Source of the DNA: Isoetes taiwanensis
Lineage: Eukaryota > Streptophyta > Lycopodiopsida > Isoetales > Isoetaceae
Assembly (NCBI GenBank): GCA_021234155.1
Contig: JAJEKV010000047.1
Location: 11,098,201 to 11,162,200, forward strand
Length of the DNA: 64,000 bases
Reading direction: 5' to 3'
Shown here: positions 45,608 through 57,212 of the stretch, piece after piece
Numbering within the stretch: the stretch's first letter is position 1
How the letters are laid out: the number at the start of each line of letters is the position of its first letter
Translations under genes and position numbers: made by a program
The notes under the pieces: model-generated
What the model was told of the DNA's origin: nothing
The model's input: the letters and a program-made list of their open reading frames with translations, nothing else
The model's database searches: none

Positions 45608-46074
45608 GAATCTCTTTTTTAGATGTATATTTACATAAACAGATCGATTGTTCTCAGGTTATTGGAAATGAAATATCAGAAGGGTAAGAAGCTACCAAGT
45701 AGCTGACCTCAATCAGCAGACAGTTAAAACACATCATGAATAATGAACATAAACATAAAATCAGAGATCTTTTTGTTGCAAATTAACAGAGCCAGATAGC
45801 TCATAGATGCAAGTTTGTTGAAGATTCAACAAACTGAACACTCCCCATATATATCAAGTAATTCAAAAGACTTCATGGATCATCCAGTTCGAAGTACGTG
45901 TTTCAGTTCTTTTGCAGTTCTTGGTGTGTCCTTTCTGTTGTTCATCAAGCTTCCGAAAGCTCAATCTGTTGCACTTCATTTCGTATCAATTCAAAATCAT
46001 TTCATCTTCTAATTATATCTCATCAGATTATGTTATGGGGCTCTCTTCTTCCCTTCTTTCTCAGTTTCAAAGCC

Positions 46075-46560
46075 ACATTTGATCGTGTTCGATTGGAATC
46101 ACTGCGCCAAGGAAGAGCCTTTTTGAAAGAGTGGCAACTCTGCAATTTGCTAATGCCAAGAAGACTTATCCTTCAAATCTGTCCCCATGTCCTCATCCTG
46201 ACAAAAGCCAAATCAAATGCTTTCGTTGCCACAACATGGGACATTATGCCCCCATACCTCTGAAATCATCTATAGCCTAGAGCATTTCAAGAAGCAATCC
46301 ATAATCCTCAAAATTCTGAATAACACAAGACCGTGGCAGCAGAATTGGATTCCATTAATCAAAACGAACTTGGTCCATTATCTCGACACCTCTTTATCGA
46401 GCCGTTGAGTATACAAGATCAAGTATTCCAGCACTGGTCAGATCGGGTGCTTCAAACGCATATTCTTGGCTAAAGGTTAGCCAAATTGAAGGAATTGATT
46501 TTAATGAAATGTTTGCTCTTGTAGCATGCATTCAATTTGCATTTTACTTGCTTAGGCAAC
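46075..46560 (+). mobile_element. Ty1/copia retrotransposon fragment
   Basis: At 46218-46256 a plus frame reads CFRCHNMGHYAP, a gag CCHC zinc knuckle whose last Cys is lost. Only about 200 bases later, after LAKG in another frame, 46476-46560 reads VSQIEGIDFNEMFALVACIQ, the start of copia reverse transcriptase ('AKG..Q..GIDF.E.FAPVA'). Protease and integrase are missing between them, so this is an internally deleted remnant. Confidence 0.65.
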
Positions 46561-46618
46561 AAGTCATGGTAACACATCAGAATGCATGTTCCAACTTCAA
46601 CATGTTTTCGTCTGCACA

Positions 46619-48250
46619 TATTTCAAGATTCCCAAAAATTCCCCTAGATTTTCTAGGATTTTTTGAATATTTTTATAGATTCTCTAAGATTCTTTTGAGA
46701 TTGCCATAGATTCTCAAAGATTATACTAAGATTCCTCTAGATTCCCCAAGGTTCTATGTAGATTCTCCTAGATTTCTTTAGATTCTATGAAGATTCCCCT
46801 AAATTCTCCAATGTTTTATGAAGATTCCCTTAAATTTTATGAGATTCCTCTAGGTTCTCCAAAATTCCATCAAGATTTCCCTAGATTCTCAAAGATTTTA
46901 TGAAGATTCTCAAAGATTCTCTTAGATTTTATGAGATTTCATTAGAGTCTCTTAGACTTGATGAGATTCCCCTCGATTCTATTCTCCTAGATTTTCTCGT
47001 CTAGATTTTATAAGATTCCCTTAGATTTTATGAGATTTTTTAGATTCTATGAAGATTCCTCTAGATTCTCCAAGGTTCCCCTAGATTCTCAAAGATTTTA
47101 TGAAGATTCTCCCTTAGATTCCATTAGATTTTATGAGGTCCCCTTAGATTCTAAATATTTCTTCTAGATTCTCCAAGATTTCGTCAAGATTCTCCAAGAT
47201 TTCATCAAGATTCCCCTAGACACTCAAAGATTTTGCAAAAAAATCCCTTAGATTCCTTTAATTTGTACAAGATTCCCTTAGATTTTCTTCGATTGGATGA
47301 AATTCCCTTAGATTCTATGAAGATTTTCTTAGATTTTATGAGATTCCCTTAGATCCTATGAAGGTTTTCTTAGATTTTATGAGATTCCCTTAGATTTTTA
47401 GGAAGATTTCCATAGATTCTCCAAGATTCCATTCAAGATTCCCCTAAATTCTCAAAGAGCTTATGAAGATTCCTTTAGATTCTCTTAGATTGGATGCGAT
47501 TCCCTTAGATTCATTGAAGGTTCCCTTAGATTTTATGAGATTCCCTTAGATTATGAAGATTCCCCTATATTCTCCTAGATATTATGAAGATTCCTTTGAT
47601 TCTTTTAGATTTTATGAGATTTCCTTAGATCCCATGAAGATTCCTTTAGATTATATGTGATTTCCTTAGATTCTATGAAGATTCCCCTAGATTCTCCAAG
47701 ATTCCATCAAGAGTCTTCTAGATTCTCAAAGCTTTTATGAAGGTTCTCTAAGATTTCCTTAGATTTTATGAAATTCCCTTCGATTCTCTTAGATCTGATG
47801 AGATTCCCTTGGATTTTACATAGATTCCCTCAGATTCCTTTAAATTTTATGATATCCCCTTAAATTCTATGAAAATTCCCTACATTCTCCAAAATATTAT
47901 GAAGATTGCCTTAGGCTCCCTTAGATTCCCTTAGATTTTATGAGGATCCCTTAGGCTCTATGAAGATTCCCCTATATTCTCCAAGATTCTATCAAGGTTC
48001 CCCTAGATTCTCAAAGGATTATATGAAGATCCGCTAATGAGACTTCCTTTCTATGAAGTTTCCCTTAAACTTTATGAGATTCTTTTAGACTCCCTTAGAT
48101 TTTATGAGATCCCCTTCGATTCTATGAAGATTCCCTTAGATTCTTCAAGATTCTATCAAGATTTTATGAAGAATCCCTTAGATTTTACGAGATTCCCTTG
48201 GATTCTCATAGATTCCCTAGAATTGATGAGTTTCCCTTAGATTCTATGAA
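46619..48250 (+). repeat. Satellite-like degenerate tandem array (AGATTCCCTTAGATT family)
   Basis: About 1.6 kb made almost wholly of short related phrases: 'agattccctta', 'gattttatgagattccc', 'gattctatgaagattcc', 'ccctagattctc' and 'caagattccatc'. The basic unit is about 12-25 bases and highly variable. Its ORFs are meaningless repeats. Confidence 0.9.
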
Positions 48251-49366
48251 GACACTTAAATATTACAAGAAATTTATCGCGGCGGCGAACATTTCTTTGG
48301 TTCGAATTGTGTGAGTTCGGAATAGTTTGCAAGACACCCGATTATGTGAAATTGGAACGATCTGAAAGAGATGATATTTGGCTCAAGGATACGACAATAG
48401 AACCTCATGGTAGTCGAGTAAAACTAAAGAATTAAAGGGTTTTAGATTGCCACTTGAAGACAAATGACATGTTTTGTTCGCATTAGCAATTTGTCTAATA
48501 GAAAGTCACATCTTGGTTCATATTATGCTTTCGTGCCAATATATCAATTGAGAATGGTAATCAGGCACACAAAATTACTATCCCTTAAAAAAGATCATGA
48601 TATTGATGCATGTTTTAACATATGGGCCTATCAAGTTTAAAGTGTATTGTTCATCTAGTAGTTTTTAGCACTATGATTGATGTTATGAAGATGGATATCA
48701 ACCCCGTTGATTCTAGATACATGCATGTCGTGCATGTTATGCCAAAGAATAAAACTTCGATTATGAGTTCAAGTAAGTTGTGGCTGGCATTTGCTAATTT
48801 TATTTCTTCTCAAATTGTGTCTTTTCCATTGAATTCTATTTTGGAATGCGATCATGTGCAATTGATATGTAATAACTCGAATATTCTAAATTGTGGATCA
48901 ACAATGGTAGAATACGAACATTCCTAGCTAGATGGCATATGGCATATTGACAATTAATGAATCTAGTATAGATAGTATTTTAACGTCACACCACTAGGCA
49001 GTATATAGTAATAAAATTGGAGAAATCAAGGGCCTGGTATCCCTCCCTCAAAACCATATATACACAGCTCCCCTTCTATGTTGCATATAGCGACAGGAAG
49101 AGGAACGAGAGCGGGAGCCAAATGCAGGAGCAAGAGCCACATGATGTTGAGAAAATGGCTCTGCAAGGTTCCTTTGAATATTTAACTCCGAAACTACAGA
49201 GAAATCATTATGTATTATGAGAAGGAATTTGGTCCAACGATTGTAGTCGACATCTATCTGATCCAGGCAATGTGTTGAAAATATAACACCGCGTATGGAT
49301 TCCCACGATTTTTTCTCCAGATTCAGGTTGCACCGTTCATCTGTTGGTTCAATCAATTTGGTAAAC
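48251..49366. other. No gene recognised between the satellite array and the F-box-like ORF
   Basis: AT-rich sequence with a 101-codon ORF (48622-48927) of unknown nature. Nothing in it matched a family I know. Confidence 0.3.
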
Positions 49367-49822
49367 ATGGCTCTTGAAGAAAACCTCTTCGCCGATGTTG
49401 CTAAACAGCCTTTGTCTGGGGAAAAACCCGGGAGAACCTTACATACGGTATGCAAGCGTTGGCAACTACATTTGGCCCAAAATTTCTTATCTTTCCAATA
49501 CATAATCCCATGGTTTCCTTGGATAATGGAAAACTGTGATCCGGTCCAAAAATTGTCCAATATTATGTCTTCGGAAGCATCAGAGCATCGTCCAGAATCT
49601 GTTCATTGCAGCTGTAAAACACGGAGTATGTACTCTGCTAGGGATCAGTCGGTCCAATCGGAGATTAAAAGGGGCATTGAGATTAGAATGAAAAGAGAGA
49701 GAGTGAATAGGTGTTATCGAATGAAATTTTACCTCTCTATCATTTACATTTCAAAACCTTGTGTTACTAACAATATTCTGAATAGCCTGATTTCGGATCT
49801 AACCCTTGCCACACAATTGTAA
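49367..49822 (+). pseudogene. F-box-like ORF fragment
   Basis: The frame from ATG 49367 begins MALEENLFADVAKQPL and reaches RTLHTVCKRWQLHLAQNFLS. This resembles an F-box helix set (LP.D...D.LA.LP...L.R...VCKRW..L), the Skp1-binding domain of SCF ubiquitin ligase subunits, but the first helix lacks the usual LP and the 'ARLP' segment is altered. After about 60 residues no kelch, LRR or other partner domain follows. It is probably a decayed F-box gene piece; the match is modest. Confidence 0.35.
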
Positions 49823-50354
49823 TGGTGAACAGAACAATGCTTTTTCCTTCAACAAAACAGTGCCGGAATAGTGGAAGTTGTTGTGGCAAAACAAAAAGGA
49901 GCAGAGCGTTGGAAAAGAGCATCGCAGACCTTGAAATCCATCCTTCTTTGCTCCCTTCATTTCCTTTTCTGTCGTATTTCCCTTCATTTACTTTTTTGCT
50001 AGGGTAGGAAATCGCAGAGAACAAAGAGCCGAACCCATAGCTTGGAATGACCAGACCTCCATACCCCAGCCTGGAATACCCTGGTTTCATCTGCTTAAGA
50101 AGGAGCTTTTACCTGGCTTGATGGATTTATACCAAAAAAAGAATGGCTGGCAAAAAATCTGAAGGCCTTCTGCCGGATCTGTATGCGGCCAAGGCAGAGC
50201 AGGAGAAGCGTGAATTTTTTTTTTCAGAAATGCCTTTTTCTCCCTATTTCTTGGATTTTTTTAATGTCTATTTTTTCCTCAGAAACTTACGTGTCATTTT
50301 CAGAAATAAGCATCACAGACGAATATTCCAAAGGCATCTTTCTAGGAGAGTTAT

Positions 50355-50665
50355 ATATGTTTTGATGAGATTCTCTTGGACTCCCTTAGGTTTTATGAGA
50401 TTGCCTTAAATTCTATGAAGATTCCCCTAACTTCTCTAAATTCCTCTAAATTCTCATATGAAGATTTCCTTAGATTCCATTAAATTTTATGTGATTTTCT
50501 TATTCCCTTAGATTTGATGAGATTTCCTTAGATTTTATGAAGATTCCCCAGGATTCCTTAGATTTTATGAGATTTCCTCAGATTCTATGAAAATTCCCCT
50601 AGATTCTCCAAGACTTTATCGAGATCCCCCTAGATTCTCAAAGGTTTTTTGAAGATTCCCACAGA
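50355..50665 (+). repeat. Second block of the AGATTCCCTTAGATT array
   Basis: The same short phrases as at 46619-48250 recur here ('gattccccta', 'gattttatgagattt', 'ctatgaagattcccc'). The two blocks are separated by about 2.1 kb of unrelated sequence. Confidence 0.9.
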
Positions 50666-50684
50666 TTCCCAAAGCAACGTCAAT

Positions 50685-50935
50685 CGTAGGATCTCGGATC
50701 ATCGATCACGATCAAGAACAACTTGGACCGTAGGATCGATTACATATAATCCCAAAGCTATGTGCACCGTAGGATATATCCCAAAGTAACCTGAGCCGTA
50801 GCATCTCACGTCGACAATCGGGATCAAATCAATCTAGATCGTAGGATTATCTACATACAGTCTGTATAGAAGACTCCCAAGCCGTCTGAATCGTAGGATG
50901 TATCCCAAAGCCATGTGAGCGGTAAGATCTCGGAC
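50685..50935 (+). repeat. CGTAGGAT repeat array, seven copies
   Basis: Variants of 'c.gtaggat' occur at about 50685, 50728, 50767, 50796, 50840, 50892 and 50919, several followed by 'atcccaaag' or 'ctcgga'. Spacing is 27-52 bases. The array directly follows the second satellite block. Confidence 0.75.
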
Positions 50936-51992
50936 CGATGCTCTACATTGAGCACGACAAATATAAGAACATATATATGTTAGATATGTGTACCAAATAA
51001 GTTACTTTTTTTGAAGGAAACGTGAAAACCCTTAATTCAAATGCTGTCTTAGAGGTTGTCTTTAAAAAGCCTCATTGAAACGGCCTCAAATTAGAATAGA
51101 TGAAGAAGCAGAGGTTTTAAGCATGAGCAAAATATGAACTTTATCACAAGGCAAGCATTGATACCATGTGCACATACAAGACTGGAAGATTGAAAATGAA
51201 ACACTCTTCACTGTCCCGGGGCAGAGGCATGGACGCAACCGTGTTTTGGTGGCACCATGTTCTGAAAATGGCTTTTGTTCTTCTGTCTACATAACTTATT
51301 CTATCAGAATAGGTTATGGCTGCAGAGGACACTATTTCTACTATAATAGAATAGAACAGGGGTGCAGAAGCTGGAAGAAGAGTACCACACAACCCATTCT
51401 TGCCCTCGAATCAATCTACTCCAAATGATGACACTGATGCTAGTATTTTACCACTCAACTGATTATAAGATTTGTTGAAATAATTGAGACTATTGAGCAT
51501 TAATACTTGCTAGCATCGCTCCAAACCAGCTAACAGCTGCACCGAATCTAAGCTTTATGATAAATAGGAGACTGAGCATTACAAGTTTAAGAATGATTGA
51601 ATTGCAGACAACAAGACAAAATATAGAGCAATAAAATGTTCAGCTTTTCAAGGCTTTCAAATCAGGACTTGCTTGATGACTTCTAAATCGGAATTGCTGA
51701 AAACATAGCCAATATCTGCAGTCATATATGCATCGACACCACAACATCGTTCTTTCTTTGAGCAAGGTATTTTTGCTTAGGTTTCGACGAGAAAAAGAAA
51801 GGTGATACTAAAAAACAGGCGTTTTTTTCTCCTCCCTTTTTTTACAAACGATCAGAACGGCCATTTTCTAGCATGGTATTTTATATGCACACATTTTCCA
51901 TTTTCGCAACAACTATGCCCAAAAATCGGTCTTTTTTTCCAAGAAAATGGAGAAAAAGGTTGTTTTCTGTAACTCTACTTACTGGATAAGGG
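50936..51992. other. No gene recognised
   Basis: AT-rich sequence without a supportable exon, RNA or repeat. Confidence 0.35.
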
Positions 51993-52067
51993 AAAGCCTC
52001 CTTACACGACTTTCCATGATGCGCGTCGGCCCACTTGACAACACGGAAAGTCGTGTAAGGAGGCTTT
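51993..52067. other. Perfect 23-bp inverted repeat with a 29-base loop
   Basis: Arms 51993-52015 and 52045-52067 are exact reverse complements. Perfect pairing and a short loop would give a very stable hairpin in RNA or single-stranded DNA. A stem of 23 bp is at the low end for a miRNA-type precursor; an inverted duplication or a mini-transposon end are alternatives. Confidence 0.75.
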
Positions 52068-52309
52068 TGGCCGCGTTCTGCCACGTCAGTGCCATGTCAG
52101 CACTTAACCTTTACAAAGTTTTTGCATTTCATTTTCTCCTTCCTTTTTTTTTGCCAGCTTCCGGCTATGCCGATCGCTGCGGCGCTCTAATCTTTTTTGA
52201 GCTTTTAGGCTCTGCATGCTGCTGCATGCCTTTCAGGATTCTTTTTTTTGTAGCAGCGCCTTGGTTCTTGCTGGCAGCACCTCATTTTTTCTTGAATTTC
52301 TGGAGTTTT

Positions 52310-52470
52310 GGAGCAGCGGCTTCATTCTTAGTGTTCTTGACAGTGGCAGTGACTAGCGGCTTCATTCTTAGCGTTCTTGACAGCATTAGGTTGATTTTTA
52401 AGTTGTTTTCTTGATTTTTAGGTTGATTTTTTTAGTGTTCTTTGATTTTTAGGTTGATTTCTTACAAATA
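52310..52470 (+). repeat. Short tandem repeats before the LINE
   Basis: 'agcggcttcattcttag.g' followed by 'ttcttgacag' occurs twice (about 52314 and 52358), and 'gatttttaggttgattt' three times up to about 52460. Confidence 0.75.
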
Positions 52471-52529
52471 ATGGCTGAGGAGGCGGGCTGCAAAAAACTC
52501 AAGGAGACTGACTTGCCATCGGAAGCAGG

Positions 52530-53574
52530 GCTTTCAAAATGCAAGGTAAAAAGGCAAGGATATGCTATGGTAGATAAAGGCAGCTCTGCCGCAAGAATCG
52601 ACCTCTTTGAAGCAAAAAATCGACGGTTTTGAATAAAAAACCGAGTGTGCAAATGAACGGTAGTTATTTGGATCAGACTCATCACCTGCCTTATGAAGAG
52701 GGGCCACCCTATTCACTTGCCATGTGCGTGGGAAGCCTTCAAACAAGACATCATTGCACAACTTTACCAAGACGTCTACCACACTATCACCTGCCCATTT
52801 AAACATTTCAGCCATAAGCCCTTAGAATCTGCTTTCCCTACCATTAGATAATCTTTGGAGCCCATCACGCCGTCCTCAAGGAGAAAGCAGAAGCCCTCCT
52901 CATATGCCCCATCCATTTTTTGTGTCCACTCTGGCACATGATAGAGATGTTTAATATGATTCATCAAAGCATCAACCTATACCATTGTACTCGGTTTTTG
53001 GGAAGGTTTCAATCTATTCCAAAACTTCTTGAATATGCCAATAATTAAGTGACCATACGCTCATGTTTCTTACGCCAAATAAACCCGTTTCTTCCTCTTA
53101 ACCATTCTCGATGTACTCCCTTCTTGCCAAGGCCTTATCCCCCTTTGCTAATTTAAATTGTCTTCTTTGCATCCTGCATTCATAGTCAAACCAACCATTG
53201 CAAGGCAGCCCCATTCTCTGCCTGTGCGACACAAAACATGTATTAGCAGATTCAAGAACCATCTGAGTAAGGGCATGACTGAGTTCTGTCGCATTAGTTG
53301 GCCATGTGATAGTAGAGGCATTTTTCTCACAACAAGCTTTGTACATATCAGATTTATCATACCTCATAATAGGTTTAAGGAGTGCTTGTGACACAACCTT
53401 ATGCTTAGGCAAACCAGCAATGCAAAGGTCAAGAAAAAGAGGCTCATGATCTGATTCAATATTATCTTTCCCAATAGCAAAATTTACAACTTGTTGAACA
53501 AAAGAGGAGAGAAGTGAAGTGAAGTGAAGTGTATTACGTCTTTTGAGAGGCCTCCCAGGCCTATAAGACGACAT
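52530..53574 (-). mobile_element. Truncated LINE, endonuclease end to RT start
   Basis: The minus frame 53574-53098 contains ESDHEPLFLDL, the SDH box of an apurinic-type LINE endonuclease, then WFDYECRMQRRQFKLAKGDK, the usual linker. The frame 52967-52776 is linker. The frame 52815-52534 holds FEGFPRTWQVNRVAPLHKAG and DPNNYRS, the first RT motif. Similarity stops at about 52680, so catalytic RT motifs are missing, and frame breaks separate the pieces. Confidence 0.75.
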
Positions 53575-54362
53575 TATTATACATCATAGTCATAAAAAAT
53601 TAGATGAGTTTCCAATTCCTCATCCAATTCCTCACTCTCACTCAATGCATCTTCTTCTTCTATTAGGGTATTTACATTTTTAGTACAACTCTCTCTATGC
53701 TGTAGAGTCTCAATTAAAAAGGATCCAATTCTATTTCCTTCCAATCCAAAAAAGGTATGTAAATCAGGCACGTTGATGCCATATCATCTCGTGTTATTAT
53801 ACTATAAATTTTGGACACTTAAGTTTGACATGGTCTTAAGTCTTCTATCTCATCTTTGCATACTTTGCGGCATCTCATGGTTCTCGGAGTAGTACTCCAT
53901 CTCCCAACCTCCACACCTAGATGGTGCGGTGGCCGGATTCCCTTAATATTGTGCCTCTTCTTTATCGATAAGTTCTCCTTTAGATGTATTGCTTCAGGTG
54001 TGTTTATGCTTGATATGTGTCATTTTAGCCCGTCAAAGCGGTTTTTACACTTTATTTTCGTTTTTACGAAAACGGTCCGTGACCGGCGACTACTTGGCGA
54101 GCCGAAATCGACCATAAAGTTGAAGAAGCGTTGGCCGGATTGGAGAAGGCCACCCAGTTAGGAAAGTTTTGGTATTGAACTTTACTGCGGCGGATCTTGA
54201 ATCTATGATGAATCGATGATTAATTCTCCTCGAGTTGCTTTGAAATTAATGATTTACGGAATCGTCCGGAACCCATCGGTCTGATATCTTCAATGAATTT
54301 GGAGATAATTCATGTTTTGAGTTAAGAAAACTCTGTTTTTATCGAAATTCATGACTTGAAGC
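53575..54362. other. No gene recognised
   Basis: A 64-codon acidic minus-strand ORF (53771-53577) and a basic plus-strand ORF (53856-54161) are present, but neither matches a family I know. Confidence 0.3.
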
Positions 54363-56589
54363 ATGGCGACCAAAACCAATTCGACGAGGTACAAGCTCCC
54401 TCTTGCATTTCTAAATTTTTTAAGGGACCAAGCTAAGAACTCGGTTTCGCGGGGAGTTACTTTTGCAAGAACACCCATTGAGTTTGCAAAGAATCGAAAC
54501 TTTCGATGGAGGGAAAGAATCCAAGAAGTATCAAATGGGCGATGTTCCAAGTGCTGATTTTTTGCGGTTTGGGAAAAACCTATGCCCAAAACCAGCAAGA
54601 TACACATCAAGTTAATCAAGCCCCGTTCAAAGACAAACTCTCTGATTTGATAGAGAGTTTATCGAAACCACTTCCAAATAATGAATTGAGAACCCTTTTG
54701 CAAGGGGCTTTTGCACGGTCACATAACGCAAAAGGCATTGCGTAATCCCTGACGAAGTTTAAGGTTAATTGGGCAAGTCTTGCGGCCAGATGCTTACGGG
54801 ATTGGCCAAGCTCACCGAACAAAGAACATGTGAATGCTTTCGAGAAGAACACCACCGCGACCGCTGAATCACATCAGGTCACTTTCCCATATGTATGAGG
54901 ACAGCAAGAAGGAATTGGTGCAGAAACAGGCCGACCTGTTGAGAATGGAAGGTTCCATCAGCAACTCCAATGCAAACTTCAAGGATCTAGAAGATGAGAT
55001 AAAGGAGAAGAGGTAGATGTGGATGGATTTGCATCTGCTTTGTTCTGATGAAGAAAATGCAATACAAGTGTTGCAAAGGGATGAGCAAGCTCTCCAAGCT
55101 TTTCTAGACAAGCAGATGTCGAAGGTGAACACTTCAGGTTTGCAGGAACTAAAGAAAGAAATTTCTATTCTCAATTCTGATATTGATAATTATGAAACTA
55201 ACATGAAGTATTGGCATGCCAAGTGCAAGCATGTGGCTCACTTGCATCAAAATGAGAAATCCAAGAAGAGTCTCCCAAAACTGGGAATGGGAACTTATAA
55301 TTTCCCAATGTCCAAAGGGGCAACCACATGTGAGGGCTGTGGCCTTCTGTTTTCAGAAGAATATGAATTGCATGTTAAGATTAATTCATGTGGTCATATT
55401 TACCATGTCATATGTTTCAGTGTTGTGCTGGAAGGCATGCATTGCATTGCATCTGGCTGTGTTGTTGAGGTTCCTCCAAGTATTCTTGATGAACTTGGTT
55501 TCAAGGAACTCAAGCCACCAGGTTTAGATGAAGAAGAATCAAGTGAAGAAACAGAAACAGAAGAAGTAGAAAAAATAGCAGAAGGAAAAAACCAGCAGAA
55601 GAAGTACAGCAAGACTGGAAAAAAGCAGAAGGAGGTGACACCCAAGAAGAGATTCAGAGAAGAAACTAGCTCGAGCACCTCTATGTTTAATGATCCACCA
55701 AGTTCAGATTTTCAGCCTGTCAGAGTGGCAAAGAAAAGAATAACAAGGAGTGCCACTAAGTCATGCGGTCAAAAACCCATAGATCTAGGTACTTATTAAG
55801 TATTTCTCAAGTTAGTTAAAGCTTGCTTGAAGTTTGTTTATTCCTTGCAGATCCAAATGATGTGGACAAGGTTAGTCCAATGAAGTTTTCTCACTTAGCT
55901 CGTGAAGATAGTCCTCAGATAGGCACTAAAGCAGCAGGTAAAAAAAATTAACATTGAGAGTTGAGTACAATTACTTAAGATTTTTTTTGCTGCAGACATT
56001 ACCAGTGATGATGTTGTAGATAACATTGTCCATCACTATTTTGCAGTGCATGATTTGTCTCCAAAAATGAAAGGTAAGCAACATTTCAACATATGTATCA
56101 TTTACTCATGTGCATTTGACTTATAGCAGCTTTTTAAATGCAGAAAAAATTTCAAAAGTGGTTGGACAGGAAGGTGCTGTGGAAACTGAGGTTTCAGAGG
56201 AGGGCTTATCTGCAATGAACACTCCAGTTAAAAAAGGTAAGCACTTTTTCAGCACATGTGTTCAATAGTTTTATTTTAGACTGACCTAACTTGTATTATG
56301 CAGATCCTCCAGTTCCAGTTGCAGTGGTTGAGCAAATGCCAATTACCTTGAGCACTTGTAAGTGTTATCTTGCACATTGTGTTTGCACAAATAAATTTTT
56401 TAACATTGACTTGTTTTGTTTGCAGGTCGAGAGTTGAGCACAGTGGTGATCTCACCAGCACGTGAGATATTGTCTCCAGCACAGAGGAAAGTGTTGTTAT
56501 CTCCACAAAGCCCAAACAGCCCCATGGAGGATGATGTTACCATGGAGAAGTGGTTGGAGAAGAAGCTACATAAGAAGTTGCAGCTGTAA
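54363..56589 (+). pseudogene. Element gene: coiled coil plus RING-like finger, intron-rich, with internal stops
   Basis: From ATG 54363 the frame reads a basic N-terminal part (FAKNRNFRWRERIQEV), shifts near 54545, passes an in-frame TAA at about 54743 and then the coiled coil VQKQADLLRMEGSISNS. After an in-frame TAG (55014-55016) it continues in the same frame with DEENAIQVLQRDEQALQAFL. A RING-like finger follows: CEGCGLLF, CGHIYHVICF, then CIASGC. The rest is an acidic/basic tail. From 55017 the gene looks intact: exons end or start at 55788, 55851-55937, 55996-56073, 56144-56236, 56304-56357 and 56426-56589, with five phase-1 GT-AG introns of 58-70 bases, ending in a TAA. It converges on the transposase-like gene at 57-59.6 kb and is probably its partner in one transposon. 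Confidence 0.6.
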
Positions 56590-56837
56590 TCTTCATGTTG
56601 ACAATACTGCTTTAATCTTCATGTTGACAATACTGCTTTTTCATGTTGACAATACTGCTTTTACTGCACCAATTTTCCCCTTAAGTGCAATAATTTTTTG
56701 AAGTATTTTGTGTCACACTTATATGAAATGACAGAATTTCTTATGAATCAAATGATATGAATTTCAACATCATGTTTGCTTGCTATTTTGCACTTTTGTT
56801 ATGAATATCTTATGTATGAATGTTAGAAGTCTAATTC

Positions 56838-57035
56838 ATACATAATTTCAATTCAAACACACTTCTAATTCATTTTCAATTCACACACAATTCAAACACA
56901 TTTCCAATTCGATTTTAATTCACACACCAATTCAAACACACTTCCAATTCAAATTCAATTCAAACTAAATTCAAACACAATTCCAATTCAATTTCAATTG
57001 ACACACAATTCAATTGACACACAATTCAATTTTAA
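56838..57035. repeat. AATTCAAACACA-type simple repeat between the convergent genes
   Basis: Short, irregular repeats of 'aattcaaacacacttccaat', 'caattcaattt' and 'gacacacaattc'. They lie about midway between the 3' ends of the two genes. Confidence 0.8.
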
Positions 57036-57212
57036 TCTCAATAAAAACAATGGTTAAAATTTCATTTTAAATCAATGACCATATAATACAATGGTTAAAA
57101 TTTCAATACAATGGTTTGTAACAATGGTTACAATCATAGAATGGTATACAATGTACAATTTAAAAGAATTAGTCTGTTCTCTTCTTTTTCCCCGAGTTTC
57201 TTGTTCTTTTTG

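Noticed and set aside
46509-48240. ORFs within the satellite array
   Set aside because: They are translations of the short repeat and carry no independent protein signal.
53577-53771. Acidic 64-codon minus-strand ORF
   Set aside because: Too short, no motif, and its Glu/Asp/Ser richness comes from low-complexity sequence.
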